Of a DNA stretch of 64,000 bases, positions 11,506 to 21,188 are shown one piece after another. A program made the translations under genes and the position numbers. The notes under the pieces were generated by a model, which had not been told where the DNA came from, ran no database searches, and saw only the letters and a list, made by a program, of their open reading frames with translations. Source of the stretch: Rhynchopus sp. YZ270_cl-10 (taxonomy: Eukaryota; Euglenozoa; Diplonemea; Diplonemida; Diplonemidae); the NCBI GenBank assembly GCA_964035575.1, contig OZ037857.1:1426001-1490000 (forward strand), given 5' to 3'. Position 1 is the stretch's first letter, and the number at the start of each line of letters is the position of its first letter.

Positions 11506-11722
11506 CTAAACCCCCCCCCCCCTTTTTTTTTGCCATCAATAAAAGTTGATTTGCGGAAAAAATAGAAACAAAAAAAAATATTTTGTGAAGCTCATCCTCG
11601 GGTGTTCTACACTAATAAAAATGCGGTGCGATTTTTTTTAAAGTTGCGAACCTTACTCTCTTCCCCTCTCAATGCCTTTCAAAGATTTGATTTTCTTGTT
11701 TTTTTCCCTTCGAATGTGTATC

Positions 11723-11757
11723 AAGGTGACTAAGCATGAGAGGCTTAGGATCATCTT
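11723..11757 (+). repeat. class A stem-loop
   Basis: AAGGTGA and CTAAGC pair with GCTTAG and TCATCTT around ATGAGAG, with the GA bulge on the 3' side. It is followed by A residues and CTTTTCTTT. Confidence 0.75.
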
Positions 11758-12488
11758 AAAAAAACTTTTCTTTGGATTCAACAAGATCATCTCTCGGCAT
11801 TTTTTTGGCCCCATCTTTCAAGGTTATTCTTAGGGGAGACATAAGGTTTGGAGAAAGCTTTTCTATTCGCCTAACGCATTTTTTTCCATCTCTTTTTTTA
11901 CCTTCTTCATGATTAAAGAAAGTAGAGGACTCCACAATAATCCTGCTCCCGGGGGCTCTTCTTACCAAAAAAAATCAGTAGTTTCGCGTCAAACTGGTTG
12001 AAACACAATTCGAAGGGGTTGTGTGTTTTTTTTTGAGAACCCATTTTTCCCATATTTTTTTTATCCCATTCCCCCATCTAGCTTCCGACAGTTCATTTCT
12101 TTTTTTTGTCTTTTTTTTTACAGAAAAAAGGATACATCAAACGATCCCTCCTTTTCCACCTCTTTTTGGTTCAGCTCCCATCCCCTGCATTCCTTGACCC
12201 CTACCCCCTTTTTTTGAAGAATTCTTCTTCTTCAAAAAAAGGGCGACTTTGTGTACAGAACCCGTCCTCGGACAGATGATTGTCGAAACTACAAAAATAA
12301 GCATAAATGGTGTTCAATCGGAACCCAAATACCCTTCACCCAAGGGGAGGAACCGGGAGTTTCTAACCCCAAATTCCACATACTTCTGTACTTTTTTCCC
12401 CATCTGGTTCCGACCACACTAATCAAACCAGAGAGATTCACTATGATTCTCTGAACACCGTTCTATATTTACCCCTTCTCTCTTTGCA

Positions 12489-13169
12489 ATGCTCCCGATG
12501 CCTGCCAACCTGGCGGAGTTGAGTCCCCCTATACCTCCTGTACCTGTCCACACTACAACGGATACGGATAAGAGGTCTTCACCTTCACCTTGTTCTTCTG
12601 AAGGGAGTGGGGTGTTTCCTCCTGAAGGGGATGGCGAGGGTGATTTGGATGTTGCTTGGCGTAGTGCGACTGCCCTGGGGAAGGTGGTGGAGAGGTGTGC
12701 GTTGTCAGATGAAATGGTGTGTGGCGCTGCAGAGAGGATAGTTGGGGTATTAGTGGGGAGGCTTGAGAGGGCGTGTTTAGGGTCTGAAGCGGTACCGGTG
12801 TGCACGGTGTTGTTAGAGAAGGCAGCGGCATTGATTGCACCCATCAGAGAACTGCAGGCGCATCAGAAAAATGAGAGTGAGACAGATATCGCGGAGGGAA
12901 TATTGTTGACAGTGTCCGAGATCACGTCGTCTCTCGCAAAACTTCGAGCGGGGGGGGTAAGGGATGTAGCAAGGAATGGGAAGGTGATTGATCGGATCGT
13001 CGAGGTGGATCCACGGCATGTTTGCTTTGGTGGGGGTGGTGATGTACCGACCGTTCTACTGCCGTGTGCAGTGTGCGGTAAAATCGGCGCAAAAGACCTG
13101 GTAACACAATGTCTAGTTTTCCCTCACTCTCAGAGAGGGGTTGTAGCGCATGAAGGATGTCTAATTTAG
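12489..13169 (+). CDS. hypothetical protein with C-terminal Cys/His motif
   Basis: A single-exon frame of 226 residues that I do not recognise. Residues 1-55 are low-complexity (Pro, Ser, Glu). Residues 55-160 are predicted helical (AWRSATALGKVVERCALSDE, SEITSSLAKL). The end carries CAVCGKIGAKDLVTQC and VVAHEGCLI, a pattern of C-x2-C, C and H-x2-C that could bind zinc, as in PHD-like or treble-clef modules. It sits between the two RING/EF-hand paralogs and could have moved or been duplicated with them. Coding is supported by length, GC-rich codons and the plus-strand context. Confidence 0.65.
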   Translation: MLPMPANLAELSPPIPPVPVHTTTDTDKRSSPSPCSSEGSGVFPPEGDGEGDLDVAWRSATALGKVVERCALSDEMVCGAAERIVGVLVGRLERACLGSEAVPVCTVLLEKAAALIAPIRELQAHQKNESETDIAEGILLTVSEITSSLAKLRAGGVRDVARNGKVIDRIVEVDPRHVCFGGGGDVPTVLLPCAVCGKIGAKDLVTQCLVFPHSQRGVVAHEGCLI

Positions 13170-13515
13170 AAAGTGAAAGAGGAAAAAAAAGAATGTTGAT
13201 TTTTAATACCACTTCCCCCCAAAATCCTCACAAAAAAACATTCAGACAAAAATTACACACCGCACCTAGGGCAGGTCATAGTAGGCAGCCTGTTCCTTTC
13301 TTTTCTGCATTTCTCTGGGTGTGTGCCCTTGTGATCGGGGGCGATTGGCTTGGGGCAGGAGTCCCGCTTTTTTTGTAACTCAGCTGGGAGTGTTGAGTGT
13401 TGTGATCTTTTTTTAGCGTTTGTATTGTGCTTTCTATTGAGCTTTGGTGAGGGGGGCATTTTTTGTGTGCTCCAGCTTTTAAAGCTTTCAGGAAAGCGTT
13501 CTTCTTGTCTTTGCA
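13170..13515. other. short intergenic spacer
   Basis: Nothing recognisable except a pyrimidine-rich tract with GCTTTCAG at about 13488, a possible acceptor upstream of the next gene. Confidence 0.4.
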
Positions 13516-15088
13516 ATGGCCTCTTCTGGCGACGCAGCAACCCAGCACGCAGAGTGCTGCATCTGCTTCGATGACCTCTGTTCCGAACCGATTGCAGTGC
13601 TTCTTACAAAGAGCAAGAAGAGGGTATGCATTGTAGTGTTTTAGGTGTATGGTAATATCGTATTTTTTGTCAGATGTAAACTACCAAACTTTTTTTCCAG
13701 CCTACCCGGTGCCTTCTTGCATAAGGTCATAAGGGATTTTGTATTGTGAGTCAAAGTTACTTCGCATTCAAAATCGTCTATTGTTCACCACCACCACACC
13801 ACCAGGCGTGCTGCCACTACTTCCACTACGACTGCATAAAAGACCTCTGCCCCTTCGTCACCCGTGGGTACGGCATGGAGATGGAGGTGGAGGAGTCTTC
13901 CGACGCTGCGATGAAGTGTCCGATGTGCCGTGCGGCGTGCCAACGCGTTGTTAAGATGCCAGACCCTGCGAAGGACCCACGCTCGGTATAACACCCCCAC
14001 CCCACCCCACCCAACCCCAACCCAACCCCACCCACCCACACACACCTCTACAGTGGTTCGCCCTTGCCGATCACGACCATACTGGGCATCTGAGCAAGGA
14101 GAACATCCGCGATGTGATCAAGGCGACGTGCGATGTGAGCGAGGGACACCTCACACAGATCATCAACCGCAACTGGCACACCTGGGACAGCGACGGCAGT
14201 GGCGGCGTCTCCGAACGGGAGCTTCCCAACCTGCTCCACTTTGTCAAAAAGAACGTCCCACGCAAGACCCGCAGAGGCGAGCCACCACACATCGCCACCG
14301 ACAAGCAAGGGTGGTTCGACTTTTGGGACGAAGACGGCAGCGGGGAACTCGAAAAGGGCGAGGTTGGCCGCGCTCTCATCAAAACCTTTGAACGTGGCCA
14401 CCAACACGGCAGCAAGGTCAAAGAAATCCAGAGCGCCCTGGAAAACGCCTGGCCTCTCTTCGACCGCAACGGGAGCAGCAGCATTTCGAAGCGCGAGTTC
14501 CTCTGCAAGGATGGGCTTGCGGACACTGTGATTGCCTTTCTGCAGGCGGACTCCTCTTTCTCTGCAGAGGCTGCACGGGAGGCGCAACTTGCGTCGCCTC
14601 CTGCTGTGCCGGCTACACCACCGCAACGCTCTGGCTATAGAGGAAGCGGCAACGGCTCTCCACGGCACCACAGACAACGTGCAGCATCCAGCCCGTCTGC
14701 AGTGGGGTCAGGGTTGTTCCCGTCATCACCACCGTCGCCAGGTGGGCAACAAACGTGGAAGTGTCCACGGTGCACCTACGCGCACCCTGCAGTACCACCA
14801 CACTGCGCCATGTGTCATTCCCCCAACGCCTCCTTCAGACAACATGCTGCCCAACAGCGTGTCCACCGCAACAGCTTCAACGGCAGCCCCGTTTCCTCCC
14901 CCGGGGGTTCGCCAGGTGGTGCGAACGGTGGTGCCGGTCGGCCACGTGGCCAGTCCTCCTCAGGTCCCTTCCTCTGTGTTGTGTGCGGAGCCATGGGACG
15001 CAACGGAGAGCAACGACGTTCAGGTTGGAAATGCACTGAATGTGTAGGAAAGCCTCATAGACTGCAGGTGCGTTATGTGGTTGGGTAG
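13516..15088 (+). CDS. RING, EF-hand and RanBP2-type zinc-finger protein, paralog 2
   Basis: Three exons (13516-13623, 13806-13985, 14054-15088) encode about 440 residues. The architecture is the RING of paralog 1 (CCICFDDLC in exon 1, CCHYFHYDC and CPMC in exon 2) and EF-hand loops (DHDHTGHLSKEN, DSDGSGGVSERE, DEDGSGELEKGE, DRNGSSSISKRE). An extra tail follows, with a low-complexity Ser/Gly/Pro region and a RanBP2-type finger (WKCPRCTYAHP, then HCAMC). Another Cys cluster (CVVCG, WKCTEC) comes at the end. RanBP2 fingers often bind ubiquitin or RNA. Exon 2 and the adjoining intron ends are identical to paralog 1 at 10308-10487. An alternative intron could begin at the GTGCGT near 15068, just before the stop. 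Confidence 0.88.
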
Positions 15089-15276
15089 GGGGGCTTTTTT
15101 CAAAGGTGGCTAAGTAGGTCATCTTATGAATTTGTTTTTTGTGCGAAATTGTGAGGGTAGGTGGGTGGGTGGGTGGGTGGGTGGGTGTATTGTTGAAGTT
15201 GGTGCACAGTTGAGGTGCGTTTGTCTCTCAAAATTGTTTCGTTATTTTGTTTTTTCGGTTGCGTTTTTTGTTTTTA

Positions 15277-15302
15277 GATGTGTGCACGAGAAGGCACATT
15301 CC
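15277..15302 (+). repeat. class B stem-loop
   Basis: GATGTGTGC, loop ACGAGAA, then GGCACATTCC. It is preceded by TTTTTTGTTTTTA and followed by a T run. The outer arm on the 3' side is lost. Confidence 0.6.
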
Positions 15303-15658
15303 TTTTTTTTTTGCTTCAGGTGACTACGCTGAGGTTTAGATACCTCTCACCATTTTTTTTCTCTCTGATTCGTGCACCATGGGGAAAAAGTAATCCCCCG
15401 AGTTTTTATTCCTCTTTTTGTTTTGTTTTTTTTTCCCCCCTTTCCCCCTTTCCCGGTACACCCCTCTACCCTATTCCCAGCTAGCTACCGTCCTAGTCAA
15501 ACAGAAAAAAACAAAAAAAACAAAAAAAAAAAAAAAAAAAAAATTACAGCACTTTTTGGTGCTTGGTTTGGTTCTTTCCTTTGTTGCATTTTCTTCTTTT
15601 TTTTTTTGAAACATTTTTTTTTTTGTTTGCGAAACAAACAATACCGCAATCATGGTCC

Positions 15659-15692
15659 AAGGTACACTGTGCGAGAGGTCCTTGTATTCCAA
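15659..15692 (+). repeat. class C stem-loop
   Basis: AAGGTACACTGTGCGAGAGG, then TCCTTGTATTCC, followed by AAGTAAAT and T8. TACA pairs with TGTA, and the GCGAGAG loop matches the class. Confidence 0.65.
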
Positions 15693-16026
15693 GTAAATTT
15701 TTTTTGGGTCTTTTTTCCCCCCGGTTTTGTACATTTTATTTAGGTGGCACTAATCACTAGAGTTTTTAGTTCATCTTTGTCAACTTTTCTTCCGTCAGCT
15801 AGCCCTTTTTAAGTGCGTTTTATTTAGCCCATTTTAGCCACACCTTTAGCCGAACCCTTTGTTCACAGTGTGTTCATCTTCACCTTCGTTTGAACATGGG
15901 CAGGTCTTCAATAGGTGTGCTTCCGAAGCACTATTGTTTTTGCATGACAGTAACAAAGTGCACAAAAAACAAGAAAGAAAAGGGAATCTGAAGGAAAAGA
16001 CACAGAAAATACAGTTTTTTTTTTTT

Positions 16027-16066
16027 GGGGGGGCAGGCGGGAGGTGAGGTGGGGGGGAGGGGGTTT
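16027..16066 (+). repeat. G-rich tract
   Basis: Several G runs (GGGGGGG, GGCGGGAGG, GGTGGGGGGG, AGGGGG) close together, capable of forming a G-quadruplex on the plus strand. No function is assigned. Confidence 0.5.
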
Positions 16067-17175
16067 ACGTTTGTGCGTTTTGTTCCTTCCCGGTCAAATT
16101 TATTGCAATGTCTTTGGTAACTCTGTGGTAATCTCTCAAAAATTTTTTTTGATGACTCAACAGAGAAAGCCAATGCAGAATGGTGCAGGAGTGAACCCAG
16201 AAGGTTCTTAAGATATGTTTATCTGAGATCCTTTTTTACGTTCATCTGAGTACACCCCCTTTTTTTTTTCTCTTGGGCCAACCATTAGGTTTCCACACCT
16301 TCTTTTGACCTCAGGGTACTGCTTTTTCATCCAGGGGGGCTGGGATGCCGAAGAATGCCTGCATCGTTCACCTCCATATTTAGGCGTATTGCCAGGGGCT
16401 GTTGTATTTCAACTTTCTTCATATTTGTTCTATAGTCTACAGCTGCACAGAACACAGCTTAGCAGAAGGTGGCACCGTGGCCTGCATCTGTCTAGGCAGA
16501 CGTTCTCCAATTCACTTTCTTCTCGACTCATATTATGACTTTGAGACTAAGCAACCCTGTTTCCTGCCAAGAGACCAGAACAAAATAAAACAAAAAAGCT
16601 AGATCTAGCCTTTCCCTACCCGATTACCCCACCCGAAGGTTTTTTTTTGTGACAACTGCCTTGCAAAGGTTGTAGGGGAGGAAATGAAAACATATCTGAG
16701 TTGTGCCCGAATTTTTTGGTGTGAGCGATGTAAACACGACACAACTTATTCACAGAAAAGTTTTTGATTTTGTCCCTACACACTCCACAAAAATCCGGTG
16801 CGATCAACGAAAAATTCTTTTTCTGATTTCGTTTCTTTCTTTATCAGACTAGCTTAAACTCAGATAACAGTTTTTATTTTCACGTTTTTTCTTCTGTTCA
16901 GTTCTGTGGGGTTAATTTCATCGGGTTCACCCATTATTGTTGGGTTGCTTTCTTTCAGTTGAGATGTGTATGCACATTCAAAAGTTTTCTTCAGTGATAG
17001 GTCTTTACGATTGTGTGCGGGCCTCAAGCTTTAGCGTACTGCAAGTACGGCAACTCTTCCGCAGCAGCGCTCTTTTCAAGCTTTTTATTCAAAATTTACC
17101 CCTTCTAAAAGATGTGTGTTGCGAGTTTGTGAAGGCAACCCTCGAAGCCTATGGCATATTTCAGTCTTCATGATT

Positions 17176-17205
17176 GGTGACTAAGCATGAGGCTGAGGAT
17201 CATCG
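17176..17205 (+). repeat. class A stem-loop, shortened loop
   Basis: GGTGA and CTAAGC pair with GCTGAG and TCATC around a 5-base loop (ATGAG), followed by a long A/T run. Confidence 0.6.
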
Positions 17206-17315
17206 TAAAAAAAATTTTTTTTTACCCATAATTTACACAAGTGCCACATATAACCCAAAGCTCCCCTTTAGTTCTCTCATTGCCCCGTTGAGCGTATTCG
17301 TTGATGCGGTGGGGT

Positions 17316-17341
17316 ATGTGTGTGTGTGTGTGTGTGTGTGT
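17316..17341. repeat. (GT)n microsatellite
   Basis: About 12 GT dinucleotides in a row. Confidence 0.95.
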
Positions 17342-18131
17342 TTTAGGGATATGCAATTGTGGATGCATCAATGCAAAAACAAGAACGATCAAAAAGAAAG
17401 AGCCACAAGCATACTTTTGCACAGTCAAGCTTCACCCCCCATTATTTTTAATACCCGGCTTTGAGCGCACAAACAAACACTGTCAGAGGCCTTTGCATTT
17501 CATGACACACTTTTTTGTGTGAGGAATTTCGCACATTAACGTCACCCCTCTTTTTCTCATTTGTGTTTCTTGCGGAGAGAGGGTGAGGAGAGGGAGGGTG
17601 GGGGACAGCCCCCAAAGATACGTATCCGCTCGAGGTGCGGAGTCTGTTGTGTTTCATGTCCTCATTAAGTATCACTCCTTCGGGTTGCGGTCTTTGTGAG
17701 GCGTGTGTATCTCAGACTGGTTTACGTAGGGTGGGCACCTGACATAGCGACCTGCAACCTACCAGTTGTGTATAGCTGCAAGCCTCGTATATAAGGTGTG
17801 AGAAGTATTTTTTGCGTTCTGTTTCCAGTGAAGACTCTCTAACGGCGGATACACTAAATTAACAGATTATCACAAAAGAAGAAAAAAACAGCTGATAATT
17901 CAAGAAAGATACTATATTATACCGCCAGTAATATCCCCTCCATCGGGTGACTTTTTTGAGTACAGAACCCCGGGAGGCGATCAATGCAAACGAGGAAAGT
18001 GTTGACACGAAGATCAGAGGGTCGACCTTTTTTTGCATTCTTTCAGGAGCAGGGGGTTTTTTTCTTGTTTTTTTTTTTGTAAAGTATCCCTAGCCATTTT
18101 TTGATACATCAGTTTTCCCCCCGCGGAGTGT

Positions 18132-18162
18132 CAGTGCCTGCGTTCCAGATGCGTTTGCACTA
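18132..18162 (+). repeat. class D stem-loop
   Basis: AGTGC-CT-GCG pairs with CGT-TT-GCACT, a symmetric internal loop between two helices, followed by ATCAACTTCAC and T15. It is preceded by CCGCGGAGTGTC. Confidence 0.7.
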
Positions 18163-18226
18163 TCAACTTCACTTTTTTTTTTTTTTTGATTCTCAATACC
18201 AATAGATAAGTGATGCTGTATTGTCT

Positions 18227-18257
18227 TGGTGGCTAAGCGCGTGAGGCTGATCATCTT
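18227..18257 (+). repeat. class A stem-loop
   Basis: TGGTGGCTAAGC, loop GCGTGAG, then GCTGATCATCTTACC and TTTTCT. The G-G-C variant of the outer arm weakens the helix next to the bulge. Confidence 0.55.
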
Positions 18258-18361
18258 ACCAATCTTTTCTGTTCATAATTAAAGTTAAAAAAAGACATGT
18301 GTTCACGTACACAAAAGAGAAACATTCATTTTCCAAAGTTTTTGTAAGTTTTAAGTCATTT

Positions 18362-18382
18362 AGGTGAGGCTTAGGTTCATCT
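18362..18382 (+). repeat. class A stem-loop remnant interrupted by an insertion
   Basis: AGGTGAGGCTTAGGTTCATC lies directly left of the element at 18385-18726. On its right the expected continuation (TAAGCTTTTCTTTTC) resumes at 18729. Removing the element and one TA restores the usual CATCTTATAA-CTTTTCTT downstream tract. Confidence 0.7.
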
Positions 18383-18384
18383 TA

Positions 18385-18726
18385 CCGTATTCGTAAATAT
18401 GTTCGACCGTAAAAAGTGTCGAACTTCCAGAAAAATCCGGAAAATGACGAACTTTATTACGGTCGAACATGTTTGCGGTTTTTTTTTTTTTTGTGATAGG
18501 TTTTTTTTTTTTTTTTTTTTTTTTTCTTTTTGCTCACTGTAACCGACCAACCAACCAGTAAAAAAAAACCCCCCTATCACAAAAAATTTTCTACCACCAA
18601 CTGTACTAATGTTCGACCGTAAAAAGTGTCGAACTTCCCGAAAAATCCGGAAAATGACGAACTTTATTACGGTCGAACATATTTACGGTCGAACATTAGT
18701 ACGGTCGAACATATTTACGAATACGG
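18385..18726. mobile_element. 342-bp composite inverted-repeat element with TA duplication
   Basis: The ends are perfect inverted repeats of at least 26 bp, starting CCGTATTCGTAAATATGTTC and followed by GACCGTAA. TA flanks it on both sides (18383-18384 and 18727-18728), as for Tc1/mariner-type insertions. Inside are two 72-bp copies (18399-18470 and 18609-18680), each itself ending in ATGTTCGACCGTAA and its complement and differing at few positions. Between them a nested inverted repeat (GTGATAGG...CCTATCAC) encloses T and A runs. No transposase is present, so it is non-autonomous (MITE-like). Confidence 0.88.
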
Positions 18727-19645
18727 TATAAGCTTTTCTTTTCTTGGAACATTTTTGTTGATCCCACCCTGTACTTTCACATTGAATGTTTATGTGATAA
18801 TACTTTGACAATGCAGTGTTGATCCTACAACTACAGTAGTGCACCTTTGTGATGTCCTTCACCCAAAGGCGTATTATTTTTGTTTTATTTTTTTGCACTA
18901 CCAACTTCACCATTTTTTCCCCCCCACGAAGAGTCAGCAACACTCGCTCTCTCCCTGTATCTCTCTCTATTTTTCCTCTCAACGCAAAACAAAAAAAAAA
19001 TCTCTTTAGGGTTCAGGACGGCCGACGTCTATACCTTCTGCAGTACAAAGGCTTCGGCCAACTTTGAGTACAGAATTTTGTTCCGTTTTTGGAGCGAAGT
19101 GATTGTCGACACAACAAAAAATTATAGTGGAGCATCCTCGGGTGTCTACACTAATACAACCAAGTTTTCAAAAAACAAAAAGAAAAGAAAGAAAAGGACC
19201 CTTCAGAAAGAAACATAAAAACACCCCCTCCCTCCCCCCACTTTACATTCTTGCAGAATATGTCTACCCCCTGCTCGACCAGCTCCGCAGTATGGGTGGA
19301 TTTAAAATAGCTAAGCTCTCTTTCAAAATGGAGGCAATTTGCTTTTCCTTCTGACACAACAGCGATCTGCCTTCAGCGTTTTGGCGCTGTTTGTCAAGGA
19401 AAAAAAGTTACTTCTTGCGCGGAAACATCAGACTGACCTCGGATTTGAATGAATGAAACACGGCTTCATTTTGTGAAACCACCTCGGCACCGATGGAGCC
19501 TGCCTTTGACAAACTCCTTGCAACACCCCACCTGCAGTTAACCACAGAAATTTATTTTCTTACCCCCAATTTTTGTATTTCCCTCACATAACACTCAGAT
19601 CCTCCTACACAAGGTACATCTTCATTTCCCAACTAAAGGCCTCGT

Positions 19646-20707
19646 ATGTCTGCCAATGCTGTAGAGGTTGAGAAGGCTGAGGTGGTGGGGCTTTCGTTGG
19701 CAGAGATCCAGGAGGCAGATCGGGTGGTGACGTTTCAGTATTCACGTCCGTGTGGAAAGCTGAATGTGGATAATGTGCATCAAACGTCGACGACGGAGAT
19801 AAAGCTGAGGAATCATTGGAGGGGTGCCGCTGCGGGGTATGTGTCTGCGTTGTGTCCACAGAAGGGGAGGACGGCAGCAAATCAGTATCGCTTTCAGCAG
19901 AGGCAGGTGGACAAAGGGGAGACCCCGATGCGGACGATCACGCTGCTGCGGGAGGTGGAGCTGGAGTCGCTGTTTCTCTTCCTTTCTGCAGAAAACCTGC
20001 GGCGCTGTCTCCTCGTCAGCAAGGCCTGGGGCATTATCATACGTAACCACCCTATCCTCTCACTCCGCCGCTCTGAATTCGAGTGGAGCGGCCACAACTA
20101 CGATGCTCGAGGCATTCTATACTATTTCGGCACTGTGTTCGGCAGGCGCGCGCAATGGACGAACCCATCGAAGGGGGTGCTCCTGGACATCAAGCTGCTG
20201 TCCTCCTCTCGCGTCAGTGGGGCAAGCAGGCGCTGCAGTGCGCGGGGCATCGGAGAACGCCTCGAAAACGTGGTCTCGCATGGGGTAACACACTACTCAA
20301 CGGACGGCCTCCCGTGTTCGTGGGTGGCGATTGATTTTGGGAGGTTTGCCGTATCGCCAACACACTACACAATAGGGACAAGCACAGAGCAGACGTGCTT
20401 TCCAACGTCGTGGCAGCTTCTTGGCTGTGAGTACGGCAAGGAAGGGGAGCTCGATATGTGGAATAATTGGGTCGTGCTGGATGAGGTGCGTGGGGTCGAC
20501 CCTCCGTTCTGTGCCACGCGGCTCAGTGCTACCTTCTCTGCAAAGTCCCCTGCCGCAAGCCAAGCGTACTACCGCTATCTCCGTGTCATGCAAGTCGGCG
20601 CGAACCAACAGTTCGGCAACAACTTCCTCATATCAGGCATTGAATTCTACGGCCATCTTCAACGAAGGGAGAACACCAAGGCAGTCTCGAATACGCTGTG
20701 GGGGTAG
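19646..20707 (+). CDS. F-box-like protein with discoidin (F5/8 type C-like) domain
   Basis: A single exon of 353 residues. Residues 95-143 (VELESLFLFLSAENLRRCLL, then VSKAWGIIIRNHP) resemble an F-box, which would link the protein to an SCF ubiquitin ligase. Residues about 150-345 match the discoidin-type beta-sandwich found in BTB, HECT and F-box proteins: ARGILYYFGTVFGRRAQWTN, then CSWVAIDFGRF, TSWQLLGCE, and RYLRVMQVGANQQFGNNFLI before GIEFYGHL. The N-terminal 95 residues are unknown. It is probably a substrate adaptor. The start is the first ATG after several CAG/AAG acceptor-like sites between 19598 and 19637. Confidence 0.78.
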   Translation: MSANAVEVEKAEVVGLSLAEIQEADRVVTFQYSRPCGKLNVDNVHQTSTTEIKLRNHWRGAAAGYVSALCPQKGRTAANQYRFQQRQVDKGETPMRTITLLREVELESLFLFLSAENLRRCLLVSKAWGIIIRNHPILSLRRSEFEWSGHNYDARGILYYFGTVFGRRAQWTNPSKGVLLDIKLLSSSRVSGASRRCSARGIGERLENVVSHGVTHYSTDGLPCSWVAIDFGRFAVSPTHYTIGTSTEQTCFPTSWQLLGCEYGKEGELDMWNNWVVLDEVRGVDPPFCATRLSATFSAKSPAASQAYYRYLRVMQVGANQQFGNNFLISGIEFYGHLQRRENTKAVSNTLWG

Positions 20708-21188
20708 GTGATCCTGATTCTGTGTTTCATTGAAAAGAGAGACATTTTTGGGGCATTTTCACGTCTTTATCTTTTCAAAAAAATGAAACATGATTACAAC
20801 ACGTAAGTAAGTTACATACCTTCACGTAATGTAAGTTACTTCACCGTCGTGTATGAATTTTGAGCTTTCTATTTTTGTGTACACGAGTTGTCATATACCA
20901 TACAAACTGTATTATAGTTTGTTTATTTCAAGGCGACTGAGCACTCCGGTTGAGTCTCTCATCTTGCAAATGTTTTGTCTCGTCCAAAACCCGTCTTGGA
21001 CCCCCTCCCACTACTGCATCTGCACACCTGTTCCCAGGCCTGTTGATGCAGCCTCTACCTATGGGAATTCACATTTCCCCCATTTCAAATAAAAAAAACG
21101 ACGCAACGATACAAACGCTACTCGGCTCTGCCCATTTTTTGTTACCTCGCTACTCCCCTCGTTTTCACCCCCCTCCTCAGCCTACGGG
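20708..21188. other. intergenic spacer
   Basis: A degenerate class B-like piece lies near 20876 (TGTACACGAGTTGTCATA) and a degenerate class A-like piece near 20931-20972 (AAGGCGACTGAGC...CTCATCTT). A GTAAGTTAC-based inverted repeat sits at about 20803-20845. No coding frame. Confidence 0.45.
21156..21180 (+). promoter_or_regulatory. candidate spliced-leader or 3' splice acceptor
   Basis: A long pyrimidine run (TCGTTTTCACCCCCCTCCTC) ends in CAG at 21180, eight bases before the calpain-like start codon. It is too close to the ATG for an ordinary long leader, so it suits trans-splicing. No spliced-leader gene was seen in the window to confirm this. Confidence 0.4.

Larger units (their letters stand above)
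11081..12488. other. gene-free stretch with hairpin modules
   Basis: Holds class C (11315) and class A (11472, 11723) stem-loops downstream of the RING/EF-hand gene, within T- and A-run-rich DNA. I see no coding frame. Confidence 0.5.
15089..19645. other. 4.5-kb gene-free stretch
   Basis: Contains hairpin modules (15277, 15659, 17176, 18132, 18227 and degenerate ones near 15741, 16965 and 17475), a GGTG run at about 15157-15187, a G-rich tract at 16027-16066, a (GT)n run at 17316-17341 and the inverted-repeat element at 18385-18726. The open frames are short and unconvincing. The part at 17590-17830 is less T-rich but I recognise nothing in it. Confidence 0.5.

Noticed and set aside
15157-15187. 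Telomere-like repeat (GGTG)n
   Set aside because: Short, interstitial and not the TTAGGG repeat expected in Euglenozoa; ordinary simple repeat.
16937-17173. 78-residue frame (LLKDVCCEFVKATLEAYGIF)
   Set aside because: Begins within hairpin-like repeat DNA, is short and has no recognisable similarity.
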